Of a stretch of DNA of 64,000 bases, positions 50,168-59,061 are shown piece after piece. The notes under the pieces were generated by a model. It worked only from the letters and a program-made list of their open reading frames with translations, did no database searches and had not been told where the DNA came from. Origin of the DNA: Variovorax sp. PBS-H4 (GTDB lineage Bacteria; Pseudomonadota; Gammaproteobacteria; Burkholderiales; Burkholderiaceae_C); NCBI RefSeq assembly GCF_901827205.1, contig NZ_LR594675.1:2232001-2296000 (forward strand). Reading direction: 5' to 3'. Numbering within the stretch: position 1 is the first letter of the stretch; each line of letters begins with the position of its first letter. The translations under genes were made by a program, and so were the position numbers.

Positions 50168-51808
50168 ATGACTTCCTCTCCTTCCTCCTCCACACAAGAC
50201 ACGCAGGTCTTCATCGTCGGCGGCGGGCCCGTCGGCCTCGCCATGGCGGTGCTGCTCGATCGCTTCGAAGTGCCCTTCGTCGTCGTCGAGCGCAACCCGT
50301 CCACCACCAACCATCCCAAGTCGCGCGGCTGCTGGCCGCGCACCATGGAGTTGTTCCGCCAGTGGGGTGTGGAAGACAAGATCCGCGCGCGCGGGCTGAA
50401 CGACGGCACCGACATCTTCGCCTTCGTCGAAAGCATGGCCGGGCGCGAGATCGGCCGCACCACGCCCGAGCCCAGCGCCGCTGCCTTCACGCCGGCGCGC
50501 AAGTCGCTGGTCGCGCAGGACGCGGTGGAAGAGGAGCTGTATGCGCTGGCGCGCGAGTCGCGCCACGGACAGGTCCTGTTCTCCACCGAGTGCCTCGGCT
50601 TCGAGGATCTCGGCGGCGGCGTGGCGGTGACGACGCGCAACGTGTCCACCGGCGAAGAGCGCCGCTGGCAGGCCAGCTACCTGATCGCGGCCGACGGCGC
50701 CGGCAGCTCGGTGCGCCGCAAGCTGGGCATCGAGTTCGACGGCCCCTCGACGCTCGCCGTCATGGCCAACGACTACTGGCGTGCCGATCTTTCGCGCCTG
50801 CGCGTCGCGCGCGAGGCCGCGATGTTCCGCGTGCTGCCGAAACAGGAGGGCGTGCCGGTGGCCACCATCCTGAACACCAACGGCCGCGACCGCTGGCTCA
50901 CGCTGACGCAGATCGGCCTCACGCAGGACGAGCGCGACCACGTGCCGACCGACGACGAAGTCATCGCCATGGTGCGCGCGCACGCCGGCATCCGCGACCT
51001 GGAGGTGGAGATCCTCAATCGCTCCACCTGGCGCGTGAGCCGCCAGGTCGCCAAGGAATTCCGCCGCGGCCGCGTGTTCCTGGCGGGTGACGCGGTGCAC
51101 CGCTTCCCGCCCACGGGTGGCTTCGGACTGAATTCGGGAGTGCAGGACGCGCACAACCTGGCGTGGAAGCTCGCCTACGTGCTCAAGGGGCTGGCGGGCG
51201 ATCATCTGCTCGACTCGTACGAGGCCGAGCGCCGCCCCGTGGCCGAATCGAACGCGAACTTCAGTTTTGCCAACCGCGAGCGCTACCAGCTGGTGGAGGA
51301 CGCGATCCGCTCGGGCAACGAGGACCGCATCGCCTTCTGGATCGGCGACTCGGACAACCACCTGCACAGCATCGGCCAGTCGCTGGGCTTCAGCTACGCG
51401 AGCGACGCAGTCGTGCCGGACGGCACCGCCGCCAAACCGCTCAATCCGCGCTTCTACGATCCGAGCGACCGGCCCGGTTCGCGCTTTCCGCACATGTGGC
51501 TGGATGCCGCGCGGCAGCACTCCACGCTCGACTGGTTCGACCGCGAGTTCGTGCTGGTCGCAGGGCCGCTCGGACACGCTTGGAACGAAGTGGCAGCCCG
51601 CGCCGCCGCAGCAGCCGGCGTGGCCGTCCACTTCCGGCAACTGCCGCTGGCCATTCCTTCGCAGGGCTTCCAGATGGGCATGCGCGGGGCGGCGCTGGTG
51701 CGCCCCGACGGCCACGTCTGCTATCGCGCCGCATGGCTGCCGCAGGATGCCGCCACTGAAGTGACCGCGGCGCTGGGCAAGGTCCTCGCGCCGGCGGCAA
51801 GATCATGA
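50168..51808 (+). CDS. FAD-dependent aromatic-type monooxygenase
   Basis: This 546-residue flavoprotein hydroxylase belongs to the group of 3-(3-hydroxyphenyl)propionate (MhpA) and pentachlorophenol hydroxylases. It has the dinucleotide fold GGGPVGLAMAV from residue 18, the DG motif LIAADGAGSSVR and the GD motif FLAGDAVHRFPPTGGFGLN followed by SGVQDAHNLAWKL. A C-terminal thioredoxin-like domain (about 400-540) completes it. It would insert one oxygen into a phenolic or similar ring with NAD(P)H. It overlaps the VOC gene by four bases and is 31 bases after the Bug gene. Substrate is unknown. Its twin at 55073 shares the layout but is clearly diverged. Confidence 0.9.
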   Translation: MTSSPSSSTQDTQVFIVGGGPVGLAMAVLLDRFEVPFVVVERNPSTTNHPKSRGCWPRTMELFRQWGVEDKIRARGLNDGTDIFAFVESMAGREIGRTTPEPSAAAFTPARKSLVAQDAVEEELYALARESRHGQVLFSTECLGFEDLGGGVAVTTRNVSTGEERRWQASYLIAADGAGSSVRRKLGIEFDGPSTLAVMANDYWRADLSRLRVAREAAMFRVLPKQEGVPVATILNTNGRDRWLTLTQIGLTQDERDHVPTDDEVIAMVRAHAGIRDLEVEILNRSTWRVSRQVAKEFRRGRVFLAGDAVHRFPPTGGFGLNSGVQDAHNLAWKLAYVLKGLAGDHLLDSYEAERRPVAESNANFSFANRERYQLVEDAIRSGNEDRIAFWIGDSDNHLHSIGQSLGFSYASDAVVPDGTAAKPLNPRFYDPSDRPGSRFPHMWLDAARQHSTLDWFDREFVLVAGPLGHAWNEVAARAAAAAGVAVHFRQLPLAIPSQGFQMGMRGAALVRPDGHVCYRAAWLPQDAATEVTAALGKVLAPAARS

Positions 51809-52194
51809 ATGTCCTCGGCATCCATCACTTCACCATCCGCTGCCGCCCGGCGGATCTCGAAGGAGTGCGTGCCTTCTACTGCGACGTGCTGGGCATGCGC
51901 ACGGGGCCGCGGCCCGGGTTCGAGTTCCCCGGGTACTGGCTCTACGTCGGCGACACCGCGGTCGTGCACCTGGCGGCGATCGTGCCGGACGGCGACACGG
52001 CCACGCAGGCGGCGGGCAGCGGGTTCGACCACGTGGCCTTGCACGGCACGGACATCGCCGCCACGCGCCAGCGGGTGAGGGCGCTCGGCCTGCCGCTAGA
52101 GGAACTGCCGGTGCCAGGTTGGCCGCTGCGGCAGATCTTCCTGAAAGACCCGGTGGGCTCGAAGATCGAACTCACCTTCGACGTGAAGCCCTGA
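51805..52194 (+). CDS. VOC family protein (glyoxalase/dioxygenase fold)
   Basis: This 129-residue protein has the vicinal oxygen chelate fold: a first module with GIHHFTIRC (His ligand about residue 7-8) and a second with FLKDPVGSKIELTFD (Glu ligand near the end). A central His lies in VVHLAA. The family includes glyoxalases, small ring-cleaving dioxygenases and isomerases. The one-domain length suits a dimer. It is translationally coupled to the flavin monooxygenase (ATGA overlap), so action on the hydroxylated product, for example ring cleavage, is plausible but not shown. Confidence 0.85.
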   Translation: MNVLGIHHFTIRCRPADLEGVRAFYCDVLGMRTGPRPGFEFPGYWLYVGDTAVVHLAAIVPDGDTATQAAGSGFDHVALHGTDIAATRQRVRALGLPLEELPVPGWPLRQIFLKDPVGSKIELTFDVKP

Positions 52195-52225
52195 GCGCTT
52201 CGGCTCGCGTCGCTAGAGTGCCTGA

Positions 52226-53149
52226 ATGGACCTTCGCCAACTTCGCTATTTCGTCGCGCTCGCCACCCAGCAGCATTACGGCAACGCCGCAGGCGTGCTG
52301 CACGTCACGCAGCCCGCGCTCAGCCGCCAGATCCGGCTGCTCGAGGAGGAACTGGGCGTGAAGCTGTTCGAACGCCACGCGCGCGGCGCGGCGCCCACCG
52401 ACGAGGCGCGGCTGCTGCTCGAACGCGCGATGTTCCTGCTGCGCTATGCGGAGCAGATGAAGTCGGACCTGCAGGCGCGCCAGCGCGAGCCGCGGGGGCC
52501 GGTGGCCATCGGCATGTCGCCGGGGCTCGCGCAGCAGCTGTCGGTGATGCTGACCAAGGCGGTGATGCAGAACCTGCCTGAAGTGCGGCTGCGCATCTTC
52601 GAGGGCTTCGCGCCTTCGCTGCAGGCGCTGCTGGCCGACGGCGAAGTGGACGTCGCTTTCCTCATCGAGCCCGTCGACCGTTCGAACCTCACCACGGTGC
52701 CGCTGCTGAAGGAGCGCATCTGCCTGATCGGCCGGCCTGACGATCCGCGCCTGAACCAGGCGAGCGTGGCCGTGCGGGAGCTCGCGGGCGTGCCGCTCGT
52801 GCTGACCGGCATGGTCAAGTCCGGCGTGCGGCTCGAGCTGGAGCTGGCGGCCGCGCGGGCCAAGGTGGAGCTGCGGCACGTGGTGGAGGTGCAGACCGCC
52901 GAGGTCGCGCGCAGGCTCGTGCTCGAAGGTGTGGGCCTGGCGGTGCATTTCGCCGCGGCGGTGCAGGAGGACGCGCAGGCGAAGCGGCTGCGCGCCGTGC
53001 CGATCGAGGCACTGGCCCTGCAGCGCGTGATCGCGCGCGCGTCGGACCGGCCGGCCTCGCGCGCAACCGAAGGCGTGATGAGCGTCATGCGCATGGTGGT
53101 GGAGCGGCACGTGCGGGAAGGCCGGTGGCCGAATGCCGAGCTGTCCTGA
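52226..53149 (+). CDS. LysR family transcriptional regulator
   Basis: This 307-residue regulator has the LysR HTH (residues 1-60, with YGNAAGVLHVTQPALSRQIR) and a periplasmic-binding-like effector domain (about 92-295). It lies between two related Bug-monooxygenase-VOC cassettes, 31 bases after the first and 120 bases before the second, on the same strand. Most LysR genes are divergent from their targets, so its position inside the series suggests control of the whole cluster in response to an aromatic ligand. It shows no unusual features. Confidence 0.9.
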   Translation: MDLRQLRYFVALATQQHYGNAAGVLHVTQPALSRQIRLLEEELGVKLFERHARGAAPTDEARLLLERAMFLLRYAEQMKSDLQARQREPRGPVAIGMSPGLAQQLSVMLTKAVMQNLPEVRLRIFEGFAPSLQALLADGEVDVAFLIEPVDRSNLTTVPLLKERICLIGRPDDPRLNQASVAVRELAGVPLVLTGMVKSGVRLELELAAARAKVELRHVVEVQTAEVARRLVLEGVGLAVHFAAAVQEDAQAKRLRAVPIEALALQRVIARASDRPASRATEGVMSVMRMVVERHVREGRWPNAELS

Positions 53150-53269
53150 AAGCGCACGCCCGATGCCGCCCGGTTATCGAACGAATCAGCCGATTCACTT
53201 GGACGTGAACGCGCCGCAAACCTAACCTCCTGCCGTTCCAACGACTGCAGGCAAGCAAGGAGACAAGCC

Positions 53270-54235
53270 ATGATGTACGACCGAAGATTCTTTCTGGCGA
53301 GCGCGGCCGCCGCGGCGCTCGCCCCCCATCTCGCGCGAGCCGCGGATCAGGCGCCGCTTCGCATGGTCGTGCCGTTTTCCGCGGGCAGCGGAGCGGACAT
53401 CCTGGCGCGCGTGCTGGCCGACGCCATCACCACCGGCACCGGGCGTGCGGTCGTGGTGGACAACAAGGCCGGCGCGGGCGGCGTGATCGGCGCGCTCGAA
53501 GTGGCGCGCGCGCGGCCCGACGGCAACACGGTGCTCTACACGACAGGCGGCTTCACCACCAATGCGGTGCTGATGAAGAAGCTGCCGTTCGATCCGGTCG
53601 CGGACTTCACGCCCATCTCGCGCGTCACGCGAGCCTCGGGGTTCGCGCTGCTGGTGAGCGAGAAGTCGCCCTACAAGACGCTGCACGACTTCGTCGCCGA
53701 CGCGATGAAGCGGCCGGGCCGGGTCACCTACGGCTCCTCGGGCATCGGCAACACGACGCACGTGATCGGCGCGCTGTTCTGCAAGGGCGTGGGCGTCGAT
53801 CTGCTGCATATCCCCTTCAAGGGCACACCTTTCACGGACCTGATCGCGCAGACGGTGGATTCGGCCTTCGTCTCGCCGTCGCTGGCCGCCCAGCAGATCC
53901 GCTCGGGGCAGCTGCGCGCCCTGGGCATCTCGGGCGACGTGCGCTCGTCGCTGCTGCCCGACACGCCGACCTTCGCGGAGGCGGGCTACAAAGTGCAGGA
54001 CATCCCTGCCTGGAGCGGTGTGTGGGGGCCGGGCCGGATGACGCCGGCGGCGGTGCAATCGGTCTACGCCGCGCTGGCCAAGGTGGCCAAGGCGCCCGCG
54101 ATCGAGAAGTACATGCGCGAGAGCGGGGGCGAGCCGGAAGCGTTGCCGCCCGCCGCGTTCGAGGCGTACGTGACGAGCGAGATCGAGCGCTATCGCCGCG
54201 TGCTGCCGCCGCTGGGCATCGAGCTCGGCGCTTGA
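53270..54235 (+). CDS. Bug family periplasmic binding protein (TctC-like)
   Basis: This 321-residue protein has an Arg-Arg signal (DRRFFLASAAAAALAPHL) and Bug-family blocks, including MVVPFSAGSGADILARVLAD, VDNKAGAGGVIGALEV, VTYGSSGIGNTTHVIG and IPFKGTPFTDLIAQ. Its stop overlaps the Shine-Dalgarno of the next gene (TGAGGAG), giving tight coupling to an alpha/beta hydrolase. It opens the second cassette after LysR. Like the first cassette it pairs with a flavin monooxygenase and a VOC protein, so the two Bug proteins may bind related compounds. Confidence 0.92.
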   Translation: MMYDRRFFLASAAAAALAPHLARAADQAPLRMVVPFSAGSGADILARVLADAITTGTGRAVVVDNKAGAGGVIGALEVARARPDGNTVLYTTGGFTTNAVLMKKLPFDPVADFTPISRVTRASGFALLVSEKSPYKTLHDFVADAMKRPGRVTYGSSGIGNTTHVIGALFCKGVGVDLLHIPFKGTPFTDLIAQTVDSAFVSPSLAAQQIRSGQLRALGISGDVRSSLLPDTPTFAEAGYKVQDIPAWSGVWGPGRMTPAAVQSVYAALAKVAKAPAIEKYMRESGGEPEALPPAAFEAYVTSEIERYRRVLPPLGIELGA

Positions 54236-54246
54236 GGAGAAGCACC

Positions 54247-55026
54247 TTGACGACTTTCATCGATGTGCGCGGAACGCGCACCGCAGTCGAAGTCGAGGGC
54301 TCCGGGCCACCGCTCGTGATGCTGCACGGCGCCGAGGGCAGCAGGCGCCAGTTCGCCGCCATCCGGCCGGAGCTCAGTGACCGCTACACCGTCATCACCT
54401 ACGACCAGCGCGACTGCGGCGAAACCACGGCCCCGGAGGTCGCACCCACGCTCGCCGAGCTGGCCGACGATGCACGCGCGCTGCTCGAAGCGCTGGGCCA
54501 TGCGTCGGCTTTCGTGTTCGGCACCTCCTTCGGCGGGCGGGTGGCGCAGGCCCTGGCGGTGCGCCATGGCTCCGCGGTGCGCCGCCTCGTGCTGGCCAGC
54601 ACCTGGCCTTCATCGGTGTCGCTCGCGAGCGCCAACCCGGAGATCGTGCAGGCGCTCGGGCGCCTGCGCGCCGGCCTGCCGGCCACGGCAGAACAGATGG
54701 CGGAGATCTTCTTTCCGGCGGATTACCTTCAGGCGCATCCGGACGCGCGCGCGTACTTCAAGTCGGCGCCAGCGCGTTCGGCGCGTTCCGACCGCCGGGC
54801 GGCGGCGGTGGGGGACCTGCCCGACCTGGACCTCTCGCGCATCGCGCAGCCCACCTTGGTGATGGCCGGCACGGCCGACCGCCTGGTGCCCGCCGAACTG
54901 ACGCTGTCGCTGAAGGACCGCGTCGGCGGGGCCGTGCGGACGGTGCTGCTGCCCGGCGTGGGACACCTGAGCGTCGCGCAGGCGCCCAAGGAAGTGGCCT
55001 CGCACCTGCGCGAGTTCCTCGTTTGA
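54247..55026 (+). CDS. Alpha/beta hydrolase with TTG start
   Basis: This 259-residue hydrolase has the nucleophile Ser94 in the elbow GTSFGG, an oxyanion region MLHGAEGSRRQF, the acidic residue in AGTADRLVPAELT and His in GVGHLSVAQ. It resembles meta-cleavage product and enol-lactone hydrolases. TTG is taken as the start because GAGGAG ends seven bases upstream and the protein then begins LTTFIDVRGTRTAVEVEG, as in relatives. No in-frame ATG gives a full N-terminus. It lies between the Bug and monooxygenase genes and could hydrolyse a ring-cleavage product. Substrate is unknown. Confidence 0.87.
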   Translation: MTTFIDVRGTRTAVEVEGSGPPLVMLHGAEGSRRQFAAIRPELSDRYTVITYDQRDCGETTAPEVAPTLAELADDARALLEALGHASAFVFGTSFGGRVAQALAVRHGSAVRRLVLASTWPSSVSLASANPEIVQALGRLRAGLPATAEQMAEIFFPADYLQAHPDARAYFKSAPARSARSDRRAAAVGDLPDLDLSRIAQPTLVMAGTADRLVPAELTLSLKDRVGGAVRTVLLPGVGHLSVAQAPKEVASHLREFLV

Positions 55027-55072
55027 ATTTCCTGGATGACCTTCGGCGCAAGGCGCGCCTGGAGATGCTTCG

Positions 55073-56671
55073 ATGATTGATGTTCCCGTTCTGATCGTGG
55101 GGGGCGGCCCGGTGGGCCTGACCGCTTCCATCTACCTGTCGCACTTCGGCATCCGTTCGCTGCTGGTGGAGCGGCACCCGGGCACCGCCGTGCTGCCCAA
55201 GGCCCGTGCGCTCAATGCGCGCACGATGGAGATGTACCGGCAGATGGGCCTGGAGGAGGAGATCCGCGCCGTGAGCATGCCGCAGAAGTTCGCGGGCGCG
55301 GTGCTCTGGTCCGAGACGCTCGGCGGCCCCGTCATCAAGCGCCTGGAGGCGCCGAGGGGGCATGGCGAGGCGGTTTCATTCTCCGTGTCGGGCAACCTGG
55401 GCTGCTCGCAGGACGTGCTGGAACCGGTGCTGCGCCGCCGCGCCGAGGCCGCGAGCGCGGCGCAGGTCTGCTTCGGCACCGAGCTGCTGTCGTTCACCCC
55501 TTCGGACGAAGGCGTGCGCGCCACCGTCCGCCATGAGTCGGGCGAGCAGGAAGAAGTCAAGGCGCGTTACCTGGTCGCGGCCGACGGCGCGCGCAGCAAG
55601 ATCCGCGAGCAGCTGGGCATCGCGCGGCGCGGCGAGCCCGACGTCTACGACAGCGTCAACATCCACTTCCGCGCCGACCTCACGCCCTGGATGGCCGATC
55701 GCCCCGCGGCGCTCTACCTGATCGAGCAGCCCGAGCTGCGCGGGACCTTCCTTACCATCAACGGAACGGACCGCTGGGGCTTCCTCGTCACCTCGCTGTC
55801 GCACTACGGCTTCACGCCCGAGCAGTTCACGCCCGAGTTCTGCATCGAGATCATCCGCCGCGCGGTGGACGACAAGCAGGTGCCCATCGAGGTGCTGGGC
55901 GTGGGCGCGTGGAAGGCTTCGGCCATGGTGGCCGAGCGCTACCGCGCCGGGCCCGTGTTCCTCGCGGGGGATGCGGCGCATGAGATGCCGCCCACCGGCG
56001 GCTTCGGCCTGAACACCGGTGTGCAGGATGCGCACAACCTGGCGTGGAAGCTGGCGGCGGTGCTGCGCGGCGAAGCGGGTGAGGCCTTGCTGGACACCTA
56101 CGATCCCGAGCGCCGCCCCGTGGGCGAAGCCGTGACGCAGTCCAGCCTGCTCAACGCGCTCTCGATGGGCCGCACCTCGAAGCAGGACAAGGCGGTGCTG
56201 CCGCGCAAGGAGTTTCTGGCCGAGATCGGCCTGGTGTTCGGCGCGCATTACGCGTCCAGCGCGGTCGTGCCCGAGGGCGGCGCCGCGCCGGCAGGCGACC
56301 CCATCCTCGAGTACGTGCCCAGCGCCGCGCCGGGCTGCCGCGCCCCGCACGTGGCGCTGACGAAGTCGGGCCAGCGCTTGTCCACGCTCGACCTGTTCGG
56401 CCGCGGCTTCGTGCTGCTGACGGCGCCGCAAGGCGTAGCCTGGCGCGACGCCGCGGGCACGCTGGCCGTGCAAGTCGAAAGCATCGTGATCGGCGAGGCG
56501 CTGCGCAGCGAGGAGAACGGGCGCTGGCTCGCTGTCTACGGGCTGCAGCAAGACGGCGCCGTGCTGGTGCGCCCGGACGGCCACGTCGGCTGGCGCTCGA
56601 CGTCGGCAGCGGACCACCCGGCGCAGGCGCTGCAGGCCGCGCTGGACGCGATTCTTTCGCGGAGCAGCTGA
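55073..56671 (+). CDS. FAD-dependent aromatic-type monooxygenase
   Basis: This 532-residue flavoprotein has VLIVGGGPVGLTASIYLSHF at its N-terminus, LVAADGARSKIR (DG motif), FLAGDAAHEMPPTGGFGLN (GD motif) and a C-terminal thioredoxin-like domain. It belongs to the same hydroxylase group as the enzyme at 50168 but keeps the classic short N-terminus and differs throughout, so it is not a recent duplicate. Its stop overlaps the VOC start by one base. It would hydroxylate an aromatic intermediate with NAD(P)H. Two such enzymes in one cluster suggest two successive ring hydroxylations or two parallel substrates. Confidence 0.9.
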   Translation: MIDVPVLIVGGGPVGLTASIYLSHFGIRSLLVERHPGTAVLPKARALNARTMEMYRQMGLEEEIRAVSMPQKFAGAVLWSETLGGPVIKRLEAPRGHGEAVSFSVSGNLGCSQDVLEPVLRRRAEAASAAQVCFGTELLSFTPSDEGVRATVRHESGEQEEVKARYLVAADGARSKIREQLGIARRGEPDVYDSVNIHFRADLTPWMADRPAALYLIEQPELRGTFLTINGTDRWGFLVTSLSHYGFTPEQFTPEFCIEIIRRAVDDKQVPIEVLGVGAWKASAMVAERYRAGPVFLAGDAAHEMPPTGGFGLNTGVQDAHNLAWKLAAVLRGEAGEALLDTYDPERRPVGEAVTQSSLLNALSMGRTSKQDKAVLPRKEFLAEIGLVFGAHYASSAVVPEGGAAPAGDPILEYVPSAAPGCRAPHVALTKSGQRLSTLDLFGRGFVLLTAPQGVAWRDAAGTLAVQVESIVIGEALRSEENGRWLAVYGLQQDGAVLVRPDGHVGWRSTSAADHPAQALQAALDAILSRSS

Positions 56672-57084
56672 TGGCCGTCGCGGTCTCGACCATCCATCAC
56701 TTCACCATCGGCTGCACCGTCGAGGAGCTCCCGCCGCTGCTGGCGTTCTACACGCGCACGCTGGGCCTGAAGGAGGGCTACCGGCCCGCGCTGCGCCACC
56801 CGGGCCACTGGCTCTACGCGGGCGGGCACGCGATCCTGCACCTCAATGCGCTGCTGCAGACCTCCCACGCGCAGTCCGTGGGGCCCGTCGACCACATCGC
56901 GCTGAAGGCGACCGGACTGGCGTCCACGCGCGAGGCCCTGCGTGCCGCCGACGTGGCCTTCCGCGAGACGCCGCTCACGGGCACCTCGCTCTACCAGGTG
57001 TTTCTGCAGGACCCGCTGGGCCTGACGGTGGAACTCAATTTCGATCTCACCGCGGAAACCTCGGAAGCAGGAACCGTCGCATGA
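56671..57084 (+). CDS. VOC family protein (glyoxalase/dioxygenase fold)
   Basis: This 137-residue single-domain VOC protein has His ligands in IHHFTIG (near residue 8) and ILHLNAL, and the Glu ligand in LTVELNFD near the end. It is coupled to the flavin monooxygenase upstream (one-base overlap) and to the alpha/beta hydrolase downstream (four-base overlap). It is the counterpart of the VOC protein at 51805. The set of monooxygenase, VOC protein and hydrolase has the logic of hydroxylation, ring cleavage and hydrolysis. The ring-cleavage step is inferred. Confidence 0.85.
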   Translation: MAVAVSTIHHFTIGCTVEELPPLLAFYTRTLGLKEGYRPALRHPGHWLYAGGHAILHLNALLQTSHAQSVGPVDHIALKATGLASTREALRAADVAFRETPLTGTSLYQVFLQDPLGLTVELNFDLTAETSEAGTVA

Positions 57085-58067
57085 ACGAAGCCCCCGAGTG
57101 GCGCGTGCCGGTGACGCGCGAATTCATCGCACGCGACTTTCGCTTCCACACCGGCGAGACCGTGCCCGAACTGCGCCTGGGCTACACCGTCCTGGGCAAC
57201 CCCGAGGGCAAGCCCGTGCTCGCGCTGCACGGCACGGGTGGGCATGGCGCGGGCCTGCTGACGAAGGAATTCGGCGGCGCGCTGTTCGGCTCCGGCGGTG
57301 TGCTCGACGCCGCGGAGCACTTCATCGTGCTGCCCGACGCGATCGGCCACGGCCGCAGCGCCAAACCCTCCGACGGGCTGCGCAGGAGCTTCCCGCGCTA
57401 CAACTACGAAGACATGGTGCAGGGGCAGTACCGCGTGGTGCATGAGGCGCTGGGCCTGCGCCATCTGCGGCTGGTGTTCGGCATCTCCATGGGTGGCATG
57501 CACGCGTGGCAATGGGGCATCCGCCATCCGCGGTTCATGGACGCGCTGGTGCCGCTGGCATCGTCGCCCGTGGCCATGGGCGGGCGCAACTGGCTGCTGC
57601 GCCGCCTGCTCGTCGACCAGGTTCGCAGCGACCCGGCCAGTGCCCGGCGCGCGTGGGAGTTCTTCAACGTCGCGACCAATGGCGGCACGCTCGCGCTGCA
57701 GGCCGCGGCGCCCGACGTCGAGGCCGCCGACCGATGGCTGGCGGCCCGGCGCGCGCAGCCCTTCGAGACCGACGCCGACGACCTGCTGTACCAGTACGAC
57801 GCCTCGCGCGACTACGACCCGTCGCCCGCGCTCGAAAGCATTCGCGCGCACGTGCTCGCCATCAACTCGGCCGACGACGAGCGCAACCCGCCCGAGCTCG
57901 GCGCCACCGAAAGCGCGATGGCGCGCCTGGCCCATGGCCGCCAGCTGCTGATCCCCGGCAGCCGCGAGACCGCCGGCCACGGCACCGTGCGCGCCGCGCG
58001 GCTGTGGGTGCAGGCCTGCGGCGATTTCCTGGCTGCCGTGCCTTCACCCGAGAGCCTTACGACATGA
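57081..58067 (+). CDS. Alpha/beta hydrolase of the homoserine acetyltransferase type
   Basis: This 328-residue protein resembles MetX-like alpha/beta hydrolases. It shows LRLGYTVLGNPEGKPVLALH, the nucleophile Ser136 in GISMGG, an acidic residue in INSADDERNPPE and His in TAGHGT. Homoserine acetyltransferase itself has a different active-site lining, and many relatives in catabolic operons are hydrolases, so I do not assign MetX. It overlaps the VOC gene and the nitronate monooxygenase-like gene by four bases each. It may hydrolyse a ring-cleavage product or an ester. Confidence 0.85.
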   Translation: MNEAPEWRVPVTREFIARDFRFHTGETVPELRLGYTVLGNPEGKPVLALHGTGGHGAGLLTKEFGGALFGSGGVLDAAEHFIVLPDAIGHGRSAKPSDGLRRSFPRYNYEDMVQGQYRVVHEALGLRHLRLVFGISMGGMHAWQWGIRHPRFMDALVPLASSPVAMGGRNWLLRRLLVDQVRSDPASARRAWEFFNVATNGGTLALQAAAPDVEAADRWLAARRAQPFETDADDLLYQYDASRDYDPSPALESIRAHVLAINSADDERNPPELGATESAMARLAHGRQLLIPGSRETAGHGTVRAARLWVQACGDFLAAVPSPESLTT

Positions 58068-59038
58068 AAACGCGAATCACCGAACTCTTCGGCATCGAGC
58101 ATCCGATCGTGCAAGGCGGCATGCATTGCGTGGGCCTGGCGCCGCTGGCCGCGGCCGTTTCCAACGCCGGCGGGCTGGGCATGGTCACGGCCCTCACGCT
58201 GCCCACGCCCGAGGCGCTCGCGGCCGAGATCCGACAGTGCCGTGAGCGCACCGACAAACCCTTCGGCGTGAACCTCACCTTCCTGCCCTCCGTGCGCCAG
58301 CCGGACTACCCCGGCTATGTGCGCGCCATCATCGAAGGCGGCGTGAAGATCGTAGAGACCGCGGGCCGCAACCCCGAAAGCGTGCTGCCGACGCTGCACG
58401 AGGCGGGCGTGGCGGTCATCCACAAGTGCACCTCGGTGCGGCACGCGCTCAAGGCGCAGAGCCTGGGCTGCGACGCCATCAGCGTGGACGGCTTCGAATG
58501 CGCCGGCCACCCCGGCGAGGACGACGTGCCCAACTTCATCCTGCTGCCGCGCGCGGCCGACGAGTTGAAGGTGCCCTTCATCGCCTCGGGCGGCATGGTG
58601 GACGGGCGCTCGCTCGTCGCGGCGCTGGCCCTGGGGGCGGCGGGCGTCAACATGGGCACGCGCTTTCTCGCCACCCGGGAGGCGCCCGTGCACCCGAACG
58701 TCAAGAACGCGATCGTGCGCGCCACCGAGCTGGACACGCGCCTGGTGATGCGGCCGCTGCGCAACACCGAGCGCGTACTGTCCAACCCCGCGGTCGAGGA
58801 GCTGATCGCGCGCGAACGCCGCATCGGCGCCGGCGTGCAGTTCAGCGACATCGCCGACCTGGTGGCCGGCGTTTACCCCAAGGTCATGCACGAAGGCCAA
58901 GTGGACGCGGGCGCGTGGAGCTGCGGCATGGCCGCGGGGCTGATCCACGACCTCCCGTCAGTGGCCGAGCTCGTGGCGCGGATCATGGACGAAGCACGCA
59001 CTCTCGTGCGCACGCGCCTGGCCCGCGTGTTCGACTAA
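58064..59038 (+). CDS. Nitronate monooxygenase-like FMN protein
   Basis: This 324-residue protein has the TIM-barrel form of the nitronate monooxygenase (2-nitropropane dioxygenase) family. It includes IVQGGMHCVGLAPLAAAVSN, the phosphate-binding run IASGGMVDGRSLVAALALGA and MGTRFLATREAP. Members oxidise alkyl nitronates, but the same fold includes enoyl reductases and unassigned flavoproteins of catabolic clusters. It lies between a hydrolase and an acyl-CoA ligase, so reduction or oxidation of a CoA-pathway intermediate is also possible. The start overlaps the preceding stop (ATGA). Confidence 0.87.
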   Translation: MKTRITELFGIEHPIVQGGMHCVGLAPLAAAVSNAGGLGMVTALTLPTPEALAAEIRQCRERTDKPFGVNLTFLPSVRQPDYPGYVRAIIEGGVKIVETAGRNPESVLPTLHEAGVAVIHKCTSVRHALKAQSLGCDAISVDGFECAGHPGEDDVPNFILLPRAADELKVPFIASGGMVDGRSLVAALALGAAGVNMGTRFLATREAPVHPNVKNAIVRATELDTRLVMRPLRNTERVLSNPAVEELIARERRIGAGVQFSDIADLVAGVYPKVMHEGQVDAGAWSCGMAAGLIHDLPSVAELVARIMDEARTLVRTRLARVFD

Positions 59039-59061
59039 CCCTTTCTTTCGGAGACACGCCC

